Shown piece by piece: positions 54,956-63,601 of a DNA stretch of 64,000 nt. A program made the position numbers and the translations under genes. Numbering within the stretch: the stretch's first letter is position 1; every line of letters starts with the position of its first letter. The DNA comes from CAVWCW01 sp963753615 (GTDB taxonomy: Bacteria; Pseudomonadota; Gammaproteobacteria; Chromatiales; Chromatiaceae): NCBI GenBank assembly GCA_963753615.1, contig CAVWCW010000006.1, positions 186,001 to 250,000 on the forward strand. Reading direction: 5' to 3'. A model generated the notes under the pieces. That model searched no databases and was not told the origin of the DNA. It saw only the letters and a program-made list of their open reading frames with translations.

Positions 54956-56182
54956 ATGGACCAGGGACTGCGCACCTACCTGGTAGTGACCGGGGCCTAC
55001 TGGGCCTTCACCCTGACCGACGGGGCCCTCCACATGCTGGTGGTCCTGCACTTCCACAACCTGGGCTACAGCCCGCTGGCGATTGCTTTTCTGTTCCTGT
55101 TCTACGAGGTCTTCGGGATCATCACCAACGGCGTGGGTGGCTGGATTGCCTCCCATATCGGGCTCAATCGCACCATGGTGACGGGAGGCTTCCTGCAGGT
55201 GTTTGCCCTGGGGATGCTGACCATCGACCCCTCATGGCTGTCGGTGGGCTACGTCATGACCGCCATGGCGCTGTCGGGCATCGCCAAGGACCTGAACAAG
55301 ATGAGCGCCAAGTCCAGCGTCAAGCTGGTGCTGCCCAAAGGAGAGAACGCCGATACCCGCCTGTTCAAGTGGGTCGCCATCCTCACCGGGTCCAAGAACA
55401 CCCTCAAAGGCGTGGGCTTCTTCCTCGGCGGGTTATTGCTCTATCTGGTGGGTTTTCGCTGGGCCATGGGGGGCATGGCGGCGCTATTGTTCTGCGTCTA
55501 TCTATATTCCGCATGGCGGCTGCCCCTGGGATTGGGCACTGCCAAGGCGAAAGCGAAATTCAGCCAGATCTTCTCCAAGACCCGGGAGATCAATATCCTG
55601 TCCGGGGCACGCTATTTCCTGTTCGGCTCCCGGGACGTCTGGTTCGTGGTCGGGCTGCCGGTGTTCCTGGCCTCGGTAACGGGATGGAACCACATCGAGG
55701 TGGGCAGCTTCCTGGCGCTTTGGGTGGTGGGCTACGGCTTTGTCCAGGCCGGCGCCCCGGCCCTGCTGCGCAAGGGCCACCGCGGGCGCGGCCCCCAAGG
55801 CAGCAGCGCCCGCAACTGGGCGCTGCTGCTGGCCATTTTCCCGGCGGGCATAGCGCTCGCCCTGATGGCGGGCCTCGACCCGGCCTGGTCTCTGATCATC
55901 GGTTTGGGGGCCTTTGGCGCCGTATTCGCCATCAACTCGGCGGTCCACTCCTACTTGATCCTGGCCTATTCGGACCACGACAAGGTGGCCATGAACGTGG
56001 GCTTCTACTACATGGCCAATGCGGCGGGTCGGCTCACCGGGACCGTGCTCTCTGGCTGGGTCTACCAGACCCAGGGCCTGACCGGCTGCCTCTGGTGGTC
56101 GACCGCCTTCGTAGTGGCAGCGGCCATGATCTCGTTCCTGCTGCCGCCGGTGCCAGCGGCGGAGCGCCCGGCAGAGGCCTGA
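54956..56182 (+). CDS. arsJ: ArsJ, organoarsenical efflux permease (MFS)
   Basis: The 408-residue MFS protein starts two bases after the GAPDH stop. It has YLVVTGAYWAFTLTDGALHMLVVLHFHNLGYSPLAIAFLFLFYEVFGI, KDLNKMSAKSSVKLVLP and GSKNTLKGVGFFLGG. ArsJ exports 1-arseno-3-phosphoglycerate, which then breaks down to arsenate outside, giving a route for arsenate removal without reduction. Confidence 0.93.
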   Translation: MDQGLRTYLVVTGAYWAFTLTDGALHMLVVLHFHNLGYSPLAIAFLFLFYEVFGIITNGVGGWIASHIGLNRTMVTGGFLQVFALGMLTIDPSWLSVGYVMTAMALSGIAKDLNKMSAKSSVKLVLPKGENADTRLFKWVAILTGSKNTLKGVGFFLGGLLLYLVGFRWAMGGMAALLFCVYLYSAWRLPLGLGTAKAKAKFSQIFSKTREINILSGARYFLFGSRDVWFVVGLPVFLASVTGWNHIEVGSFLALWVVGYGFVQAGAPALLRKGHRGRGPQGSSARNWALLLAIFPAGIALALMAGLDPAWSLIIGLGAFGAVFAINSAVHSYLILAYSDHDKVAMNVGFYYMANAAGRLTGTVLSGWVYQTQGLTGCLWWSTAFVVAAAMISFLLPPVPAAERPAEA

Positions 56183-56260
56183 CCACTTCCCGGCCCTGGC
56201 CTAAACTATATATTGGAGACCAAGCCATTCCGGGCCGCTCCCCGGTCCGAGGAGGATGCC

Positions 56261-57064
56261 ATGTCGAACACCCGGCGCCCCGCGGTTGCGGGCATGTTCT
56301 ACCCCGGCGGCAGCGCAGCCCTGCGGGCCATGGTGGACGAGTTCATGGTTCAGGCGGCGGTACCGGCAGGGGCGGCACCGAAAGCAGTGATCGCACCCCA
56401 TGCGGGCCTTGTCTATTCCGGCCCCATTGCCGCCAATGCCTATGCCCAACTGGCCCCGGCCCGGGAGCAGATCCAGCGCATTGTGCTGCTCGGGCCCTCG
56501 CACCGGGTGCCATTCCGGGGGCTTGCGTTGAGTTCGGCGGAGCGCTTCAGCACCCCGCTGGGGGAGATCCCCCTCGACCTGGAGGCGATGACGCTGCTCG
56601 ACGGCCTGCCCCAGGTCCGCGTACTGGACCAGGCGCATGCCCAGGAGCACAGCCTGGAGGTGCAGTTGCCGTTCCTGCAGCGGGTGCTGGGCGAGTTCCG
56701 GCTGGTGCCCCTGGTGGTGGGGGAGGCCAGCGCCGAGGAGGTGGCGGAGGTGATCGAGCGCCTCTGGGGCGGGCCCGAGACCCGCTTCGTGATCAGCTCG
56801 GATCTCAGCCACTACCATGACTACGCTACCGCGCGGCGCATGGATCAAGCCACGTCCCGGGCCATCGAGGCGCTGCGCCCGGAGGCCATCGGCTACGAGG
56901 ACGCCTGCGGGCGCATCCCAGTGCGCGGGCTGCTGCGGGCGGCCCAGCGCCACGGTTTGCGCGGGCGCATCCTGGACCTGCGCAACTCCGGCGATACCGC
57001 CGGCCCCAGAGATCAGGTGGTGGGTTATGGCGCCTATGCCTTCGACGAGACTTCGGCAGCCTAG
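56261..57064 (+). CDS. amrB: Memo-family protein (AmmeMemoRadiSam system protein B)
   Basis: ATG 56261 follows GAGGAGG. The 267-residue protein has RRPAVAGMFYPG, APHAGLVYSGPIAANAYAQL, LLGPSHRVPF, EHSLEVQLPFLQRVLG and SSDLSHYHDY. These hold the putative metal-binding residues of Memo proteins. In many genomes amrA, amrB and amrS are encoded together; here amrS is 40 kb away and broken. The downstream pcm-like gene overlaps its 3' end. Confidence 0.88.
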   Translation: MSNTRRPAVAGMFYPGGSAALRAMVDEFMVQAAVPAGAAPKAVIAPHAGLVYSGPIAANAYAQLAPAREQIQRIVLLGPSHRVPFRGLALSSAERFSTPLGEIPLDLEAMTLLDGLPQVRVLDQAHAQEHSLEVQLPFLQRVLGEFRLVPLVVGEASAEEVAEVIERLWGGPETRFVISSDLSHYHDYATARRMDQATSRAIEALRPEAIGYEDACGRIPVRGLLRAAQRHGLRGRILDLRNSGDTAGPRDQVVGYGAYAFDETSAA

Positions 57065-57776
57065 CTGCGGACTGCTGCTCGGCCTGCTGCTCCTGACCCA
57101 AGCGGCAGCGGCCGGCGGCTTCGCCGAGCTGCGCGCCGGCATGGTGACCGAGATCGAGGGCGATGTGGCCGCCACCGCCCGCTACATCGACAAAGAGGCC
57201 CTGGACCCCCGGGTAATGCAGGTCATGGGCCAGGTGCCCCGGCACCAGTTCGTCCCCGAACGCCAGCGCCCCCACGCCTACGAGAACCGCCCGCTCGCCA
57301 TCGGCCACGGCCAGACCATCTCCCAGCCCTATATCGTCGCCCTGATGAGCGACCTGGCCCGCCCCGAGCCCGAAGCCCGGGTGCTGGAGATCGGCACCGG
57401 CTCGGGCTACCAGGCAGCGGTCCTGGCAGAACTGGTGGCCGAGGTCTACAGCATCGAGATCGTGCCCGAGCTGGCCGCCGAGGCCGGCGAGCGGCTGCGG
57501 CGCCTGGATTATGCCAATCTGCATACCCGCCAGGGCGACGGCTACTACGGCTGGGAGTCGGCCGCGCCGTTCGATGCCATCGTCGTCACCGCCGCCGCCA
57601 GCCACGTGCCGCCGCCGCTGATCGACCAGCTCAAGCCCGGCGGCCGCATGGTGATCCCGGTGGGCGGGCGCTTCCAGGTACAGCAGCTGATGCTGGTAGA
57701 GAAGCAGGCCGACGGTTCGGTGCTCAGCCGCCAGGTGCTGCCGGTGCGCTTTGTACCGCTAACCGGCGCGCACTGA
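57036..57776 (+). CDS. pcm: Protein-L-isoaspartate O-methyltransferase with an export signal
   Basis: Starting at ATG 57036 (ATG 57027 is an alternative) inside the end of amrB, a hydrophobic segment CGLLLGLLLLTQAAAAGGF precedes the PIMT domain: MGQVPRHQFVPERQRPHAYENRPLAIGHGQTISQPYIVALM, VLEIGTGSGYQAAVLAEL and FDAIVVTAAASHVPPPLIDQLKPGGRMVIPVG. PIMTs repair isoaspartyl residues with SAM, and most are cytoplasmic; the signal peptide suggests export or membrane anchoring, where SAM would be absent. Confidence 0.85.
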   Translation: MPSTRLRQPSCGLLLGLLLLTQAAAAGGFAELRAGMVTEIEGDVAATARYIDKEALDPRVMQVMGQVPRHQFVPERQRPHAYENRPLAIGHGQTISQPYIVALMSDLARPEPEARVLEIGTGSGYQAAVLAELVAEVYSIEIVPELAAEAGERLRRLDYANLHTRQGDGYYGWESAAPFDAIVVTAAASHVPPPLIDQLKPGGRMVIPVGGRFQVQQLMLVEKQADGSVLSRQVLPVRFVPLTGAH

Positions 57777-57904
57777 ACCTAGAAAGCGCGGTTGACCGCT
57801 CCATTCTGACAGTAAGGTATTGAAATGATGGAACAAGCCTTCGAAATATTTCTTCATCGATTCAGTGATCCACGCTACGGGGCGCATGGCGTGCTTGCGG
57901 CGGC

Positions 57905-57960
57905 GTATGGCTGCGTTGCAACTCCTTGGAATAGATTCACTATTCCGCGTCGTTGCGCCT
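57905..57960. repeat. REP-like imperfect hairpin
   Basis: The core GGAATAG-ATTCA-CTATTCC is a perfect seven-pair stem with extended arms containing GTTGCAAC and CGTTGCG, giving an imperfect longer hairpin. The rest of the 57777-58112 gap shows no gene. Confidence 0.45.
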
Positions 57961-58112
57961 CGGCTTTGGCTTCCTGCGTCGCCCTACCTCCTGCATCCAT
58001 GCAGTCGTTGCCCTGCACCCCCGCAAGCACACCATCCACCCCCGTCCAACCGCTCTTTCTAGGCTGACCGGGGTGGGGCCAGGGCCGTGCGCGACCGCCC
58101 CGCCTCCCCCCC

Positions 58113-60521
58113 CTGCCCACCCGGGCGCCGGTCTACGCCATCGCCCTGATCTCCGCCTCGGCCCTAGCCTACGAGGTGCTGCTGATGCGGCTGTTCTCGA
58201 TTGTCCAGTGGCACCATTTCGCCTATATGGTGATCAGCCTGGCCCTGCTCGGCTACGGCGCCAGCGGCGCCCTGCTGACCCTGGCCCGGGAGCGCTTGAT
58301 GCCGCGTTTCGGCCCCGCCTTCGTGCTCGGCGCGGTGCTGTTCGGAATCACCAGCCTCGGCGGCTTCCTGCTCGCCCAGCAGCTGCCGTTCAATACCCTG
58401 GAGATCCTCTGGGACCGCCGCCAGTGGCTCTACCTGCTGGCCTGCTATCTGCTGCTGTTCCTGCCGTTCTTGTGTGCGGCCAGCTGCATCTGCCTGGCGT
58501 TTCAGCGTTTCGGCGGCGAGATCGGACGCCTCTACAGCTTCGATCTGCTGGGCGCCGGGGCTGGTTCCCTGGGCGTCATCCTGCTGCTGTTCCTGCTCGA
58601 ACCGGCGGAACTGCTGCGCCTGCTGGCCTTGGCCGGCCCCCTGGCCGGCATCCTGGCGGTATTGCAGATGGGGCTGCCGGGGCAGCGGTTCTGGCTCGCC
58701 GGCCTGCTCGCCCTGAGCGGCCTGCTGGCGGCGCTGCCGACGGCTTGGCTGGAGCCGCGCCTGTCGGACTATAAGGAGCTGAGCCAGCTGCTGCGCATCC
58801 CCGGCACCCGAGTGCTGGCCGAGCACTCCAGTCCGCTGGGCCTGGTGACCCTGATCGAAAGCCCCCAGGTGCCCCTGCGCCAGGCCCCGGGCCTGAGCCT
58901 GGCCAGCCCGGCATCCCCACCCGAGCAGCTGGGCATTCTCACCGACGGCGATGCCCTGACCCCCATCGACCGCTATGACGGCCGGCGCGAGGGACTAGCG
59001 TACTTGGACTGGTTGACCTCCGCGCTGCCCTATCACCTGAGCGCACCCGGTCGGGTGCTGGTGCTGGGGGCCGGCGGCGGCAACGGCGTGCTGCAAGCGG
59101 TCTACCACGGGGCCGAACAGATCGACGCGGTGGAGCTCAATCCCCAAGTGGCGCAACTGGTGACCCGCGACTACGCCGAGTTTTCCGGTTGGAACCTGTT
59201 GCAGGACCGGATCAACCTGCACATTGCCGAGGCCCGGGGCTTCGTCGCCGCCAGCCCGGAGCGCTGGGACCTGATCCAGGTGACCCTGCTGGACGCCGCC
59301 GGGGCCGCCTCCGCCGGAGTCTATTCCCTGAGCGAGAGTTATATCTACACCCTGGAGGCCCTGCAGGAGTACCTGGCTCACCTGGCGCCGAACGGCTGGC
59401 TGGCGATCACCCGTTGGGTCCAGCTGCCACCCCGGGACGGCGTCAAGCTGCTCGCCAGCGCCGCCCAGGCCCTGCGCTCCCAGGGGGTGAGGGACCCGGG
59501 TGCCCGGTTGCTGATGATCCGCGGCTGGAGCACCAGCACCCTGCTGGTGCGCAACGGCCCGGTAACCCCAGCCGAAGTGGAACGGTTGCGGGCCTTCAGC
59601 GCCGAGCGCTCCTTCGACCTGGTCTGGTATGCGGGCATGGCCCCGGACCAGGCCAACCGCTACCACCGCCTGGACGCGCCCTACTTCCATCAAGCGGCCC
59701 GCGCCCTGTTGGCGGGCCCGGAGCAGGCCCGGGCCTTCATTGAGCAGTACAAGTTCATGTTGGAGCCGGCCACGGACGACCGCCCCTTCTACTTCAACTT
59801 CTTCCGCTGGCGCTCCCTGCCCGAGATCCTAGGCCTCTGGGGCCGGGGCGGGGTGCCGCTGCTGGAACTGGGCTATCCGGTGCTGGCGGCCACCCTGGTG
59901 CAGGCCCTGCTGGCGAGCCTGGTGCTGATCCTGCTGCCGCTGGCCCTGCTGCGGCGGCGCGAGCCGAGCGCCCGGGGCGCTTATTCCGGGCGGGTGGCCA
60001 TCTTCTTTATGGCCATCGGAATGGCCTTCCTGATGCTGGAGATCGCCTTTATTCAGCGCTTCATCCTGTTCCTCAGCCATCCCCTGTATGCAGTGGCGGC
60101 GGTGCTATGCGGCTTTCTGCTATTCTCGGGTCTGGGCAGCCGCTTCGCCGGGCGCCTGACCAACCGCCGCCGCGGCATGCTGGCGGCCCTGGCGGCCCTG
60201 GCCGCGGTGGCGCTCGCCTACCTCTGGCTGCTGCCGCCCCTGTTTCAGGCTCTGATCGCCCTGCCGGACCCACTGAAGATCGCGCTGGCCCTGGCCCTGA
60301 TCGCGCCGCTCGCCTTTCCCATGGGCATGCCCTTTCCGCTGGCCCTGAGCAATGTCTCCGACCGGGCGCCAGGGCTGGTGCCCTGGGCCTGGGGCATCAA
60401 CGGCTGCGCCTCGCTGATCAGCGCTGTGCTCGCCACCCTCCTGGCAATTCACTTCGGCTTCAGCCTGGTAGTACTGGGAGCCCTGGGGCTGTATGGGCTG
60501 GCGGCGCTGAGCCGGCCTTGA
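58113..60521 (+). CDS. Membrane-bound spermidine synthase-like protein
   Basis: The GTG at 58176 yields 781 residues, but the open frame continues upstream and adds VYAIALISASALAYEVLLMRLFSI, the usual first helix, so the true start is probably near a CTG at 58113. N-terminal helices, a Rossmann SAM/dcSAM domain (RVLVLGAGGGNGVLQAVYHG, AEQIDAVELNPQVAQLV) and C-terminal helices (LRRREPSARGAYSGRVAIFFMAIGMAFLMLEIAFIQRFILFL) are present. The Asp-Glu polyamine site is only partly recognisable, so function is uncertain. Confidence 0.8.
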   Translation: MPTRAPVYAIALISASALAYEVLLMRLFSIVQWHHFAYMVISLALLGYGASGALLTLARERLMPRFGPAFVLGAVLFGITSLGGFLLAQQLPFNTLEILWDRRQWLYLLACYLLLFLPFLCAASCICLAFQRFGGEIGRLYSFDLLGAGAGSLGVILLLFLLEPAELLRLLALAGPLAGILAVLQMGLPGQRFWLAGLLALSGLLAALPTAWLEPRLSDYKELSQLLRIPGTRVLAEHSSPLGLVTLIESPQVPLRQAPGLSLASPASPPEQLGILTDGDALTPIDRYDGRREGLAYLDWLTSALPYHLSAPGRVLVLGAGGGNGVLQAVYHGAEQIDAVELNPQVAQLVTRDYAEFSGWNLLQDRINLHIAEARGFVAASPERWDLIQVTLLDAAGAASAGVYSLSESYIYTLEALQEYLAHLAPNGWLAITRWVQLPPRDGVKLLASAAQALRSQGVRDPGARLLMIRGWSTSTLLVRNGPVTPAEVERLRAFSAERSFDLVWYAGMAPDQANRYHRLDAPYFHQAARALLAGPEQARAFIEQYKFMLEPATDDRPFYFNFFRWRSLPEILGLWGRGGVPLLELGYPVLAATLVQALLASLVLILLPLALLRRREPSARGAYSGRVAIFFMAIGMAFLMLEIAFIQRFILFLSHPLYAVAAVLCGFLLFSGLGSRFAGRLTNRRRGMLAALAALAAVALAYLWLLPPLFQALIALPDPLKIALALALIAPLAFPMGMPFPLALSNVSDRAPGLVPWAWGINGCASLISAVLATLLAIHFGFSLVVLGALGLYGLAALSRP

Positions 60522-60616
60522 GGCACCGCCCGGCCCCCAAGCGCACCGGGGCCGGCTCGCTCGCTTAGAACGATTGCCAGGCCGTTAGGGAAGAGCTGAT
60601 CTGTTGCTTTTCCCGA

Positions 60617-60635
60617 GCGGGGCGGCACGCCCCGC
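60617..60635. terminator. Strong hairpin between convergent genes
   Basis: A perfect seven-pair stem GCGGGGC / GCCCCGC with loop GGCAC is followed by CCTTT. The surroundings resemble the left part of the family A repeat, so it may be a relic reused as a bidirectional terminator. Confidence 0.45.
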
Positions 60636-60638
60636 CCT

Positions 60639-61100
60639 TTAAGGCCCTTCCACCCCGAACCGCCAGGCCGCATGACAGCCGACGCAGTTCTGCATCAGCT
60701 CGGCCAAGGCGGCGAGGCTGTGCTGGGGGTCCGCAAGGGCCTCGGTATCCAGGGCCAGGCGGTCGAAGCGGTCGTGGGTGTCGAAGCCCAGGCGTTTGAA
60801 AGCCAGGGGTAGTTTGCCGATCAGGCTGGCAGGCGGGGGTTGGTGGCCGGCGCCGACCTTGCGGGCGGCGACCGCCGCCGCTGCCAGGTCATCCCTGGCC
60901 AGGGCGGCGGTGATCTGCTGCACGGCAACCAGAAAACCGCGCATCTCCGCCAGCACCAGGTCGCGCTCGCCGGGGCTGAGCAGGATGGCCTGGCGGCCGT
61001 CCCGGGCGGGTAGGCTGGAGCCCTGGATCAGGAAGGTGTAGGCCAGCACCAGGGTGGCCAGCGCGAACAAAAGAGCCAGAGGCCAGCACAGGCGGCGCAT
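60639..61100 (-). CDS. Small c-type cytochrome (cytochrome c'-like)
   Basis: The 153-residue protein has a membrane-targeting N-terminus (WPLALLFALATLVLAYTFLIQG) and a single haem motif CVGCH near the C-terminus, as in cytochrome c'. The helical middle (EMRGFLVAVQQITAALARDDLAAAAVAARKVG) supports a four-helix bundle. The sixth ligand and function (NO binding or electron transfer) are not determined. Confidence 0.8.
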   Translation of the reverse strand: MRRLCWPLALLFALATLVLAYTFLIQGSSLPARDGRQAILLSPGERDLVLAEMRGFLVAVQQITAALARDDLAAAAVAARKVGAGHQPPPASLIGKLPLAFKRLGFDTHDRFDRLALDTEALADPQHSLAALAELMQNCVGCHAAWRFGVEGP

Positions 61101-61135
61101 TCGGGGCGTCCTCAGCGTCTCTCTGATGGAGACTC

Positions 61136-61582
61136 CTAGTCCAGCGATTCCCGCGACAGGCAGGCCGTGAGCTTGTGCAGCAGCAACCGGGAGACGTTCT
61201 GCCAGAGCTGGATCTGGGCCTCGGGGCTGAGCTTCGCGATGCCTTCCTGGGTGATCTCCACCAGCTCGGTTTTTCCGTCGGCGATCATGGATACCGCGCG
61301 CTCGGAACCGGGGTCGGCGAGCCCCTGGATGCCGGTCACCGCACCTTGATTGTAGAGCATCTGTCGGAACGGCGTACGCAGGCTGGCGCGCTTGACGGTG
61401 AGGGTGCCGGAGCGGATCAGCCAGCAGCGGTCTGCCGGTTCGCCGCGCTTGTACAGGCGCTCGCCGCGCTTGAGTTTCAGCTGGCGCGGCTGCAAATGCG
61501 TTATCACTTCGTCCAACTGGGCCTCACTGAACCCGGCGAACAGCCTGGATTTTGCGAGCAAGGCGGTGCATTCGTCAGACAT
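61136..61582 (-). CDS. Cyclic nucleotide-binding domain protein
   Basis: An ATG at 61582 after GGAGGGG gives 148 residues: SRLFAGFSEAQLDEVITHLQPRQLKLKRGERLYKRGEPADRCWLIRSGTLTVKR and QGLADPGSERAVSMIADGKTELVEI. It is a stand-alone cNMP-binding domain without DNA-binding helices. It lies 35 bases upstream of the cytochrome gene on the same strand. Confidence 0.8.
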   Translation of the reverse strand: MSDECTALLAKSRLFAGFSEAQLDEVITHLQPRQLKLKRGERLYKRGEPADRCWLIRSGTLTVKRASLRTPFRQMLYNQGAVTGIQGLADPGSERAVSMIADGKTELVEITQEGIAKLSPEAQIQLWQNVSRLLLHKLTACLSRESLD

Positions 61583-61744
61583 TTCTAACCCCTCCGGTTC
61601 GGCGCTATGACAGGCTTCTAATCCTCTTGACCTTACCCGAATTTCGGCCTGCTGTCGCGGACCGCCACCGCCCGCATTCGCCAGCCCCGATTCGGTCGGA
61701 TGGGCTATGCTTTGGGCTCCAATCAAAAACAAGGGGAACGACCG

Positions 61745-63419
61745 ATGGAGATCGGCAGTAAGGACGGAAAACGCCAACCCATAGCCTGCTCCAACAACAG
61801 GCACCCGCTCACCCCGAGATCGTGCCTGACCCGCCGCCCCGGCACCCGATTGCTGGCTGCTGCGGGCCTGGCCCTGGCAACCGCGCTGCGCCGGAGCCGG
61901 CCAATCGAACTCCACCTACTCGGCCATGTACTTCCACAGCCAGGTGCGGGACGCGTCGGCCTGCGCCATGACGGCAAACGCCGGCGAAGTCGTGTTTGCC
62001 CCGGGCATCGGCAACCCGGCCGCCAGCTGTGCCGACGCCTTCGGCTGGAAACAGTTTTTGGACGCCGTGGCTGCCCGCTTCTGGACCCAGTGGGCCAATG
62101 ACGAGACCCTCTGGGTGAAGAATCCGAAGCCGCTGTGCGGCTCACCGAGCGACAACGACTGCTGCTTCGTCGATCCCGCGGGCGGGCCCCAGGTAGGCTA
62201 CCGGGATGCCTCGGGCAAGGCTGTGCCGCCCGTCGACGTAGGCGGTCCCGGCGAGTATTGCCCCTATATTCCGGGCGACTACGGCGGCGCCGACGAGACC
62301 ACTTTCGCCGGCGGGAAACCGGTGACCAGCCACAACACCACCTTCCTGCGGCTTCTGGATCCGGGCCGCATCGGTCGCCAACGAGAGGTAGAGGTGGTCT
62401 ACCGGAACGATCCCTTCGTGCACTACACCACCAGCCAGGAGCTGTACTCCCAGACCGGGCTGGCCAAGCTGTTTGCGCGGATCGCCGGCGAGGCGCAAAA
62501 CAGCGCCCCTTACCGCCCCACCGGGCAGGGGGCGGCCTACCCGATGGACGCGGTCATGTTCAAGGTCGACTGGATTCCCGAGCAAACCATGTTGGATCTC
62601 GGCTACGTAAGCGATCACGACCAGGACCCGAACACCCCGCCGCAAAACCCGGAGCACCCCTACGTCACCATGAAGATCAATGCCTCCAGCGACAAAGGCA
62701 AGACCTACCAGGAGGGGCTGTATTACCTGGCGGCGTTCACGGGCGCCTCCAAGGCGTTGCCCAATTGGCACTGGTATGCCTTCGAGCATGCGGCCAACCC
62801 AGGCCGGTGCGACTTCACCGGCTGCAACGACAGCTACGGCTTCAGCACCCGGGTGACGACCCTGGCCCCGGTGCAAAGCGACCCGAAGCAGCCGGCAGAG
62901 ATCAGCATAGACAGCCACTTCATCACGCCGCATACGGAGACGGACCAGTTGGACGACCAGACCGACCTGTTCCAGCTCGGCCAGACCTACCCGTCAGGCA
63001 CCATGAGCGAGGGCCTTCGGTCCCTGTTCGAGGCCACCGGAATCGGCAGCGGCTCCAACCCGGTGAACCCGGATCTGCCGCAAGCCAGCGACCCGGCCTG
63101 GAAGAGCTACCGCCTCAAGGGCACACAAACCCAGTTCTATAACCGCGACGGCTTTCCCACCATCGTCGGCGCCTCGATCACCGAGGGGGGCTTCGTAAAT
63201 ACCGCCTCCTGCCTGAGCTGTCATGTGCAGGCCTCGGTCAATGCCCAAGGTGCTGCCCCCGGGGTGCCGGGAGTAGGCGCCAGCGGGCGACTCAACCTGT
63301 TTGGGCTCGGCACCGTGGTCAACGGCGCGCCCGAGGTGGGCGATTACTACGACCGCGGCACCAGCAATCAGCGGGCGGTTCAGGTGGACTTCGTATGGGG
63401 GGTGCTGTTCGCCCAGTAG
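61745..63419 (+). pseudogene. Haem-motif lipoprotein with a +1 frameshift at the lipobox
   Basis: From ATG 61745 a basic signal peptide (RRPGTRLLAAAGLALATA) runs into a stop-bound frame, but reading on after one extra base gives LATAC-AGAGQSNSTYSAMYFHSQV, a good lipobox. The mature part (about 500 residues, continuous from 61926) includes FTPHTETDQLDDQTDLFQLGQTYPSG-like text and one CLSCH haem motif. It is probably a large exported cytochrome or haem-binding enzyme. Function unknown. Confidence 0.65.
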
Positions 63420-63601
63420 GCCCAGGGCAGCACTGGCGGCCGAGGGACCGGCCCCAGAGGGACGGCATCCTGCCCGGCAGCGGGAACCGCAGAACTGGGC
63501 ACAATCGACTCGTTTCATTGCATGGTCACCAGGCACCAGCTTGGGTAGTCAGGCTCGACATAGAGTTTGAATAGAATTCTTATGATCGTCGGAGTTCGCA
63601 G

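Noticed and set aside
55234..56820. Long plus-strand frame overlapping arsJ and amrB
   Set aside because: It is out of frame with two genes that have complete family signatures and is Gly/Pro/Arg-rich.
63420..63600. Possible tRNA or small RNA before the DUF1840 gene
   Set aside because: No cloverleaf or conserved T-loop sequence could be folded by eye.
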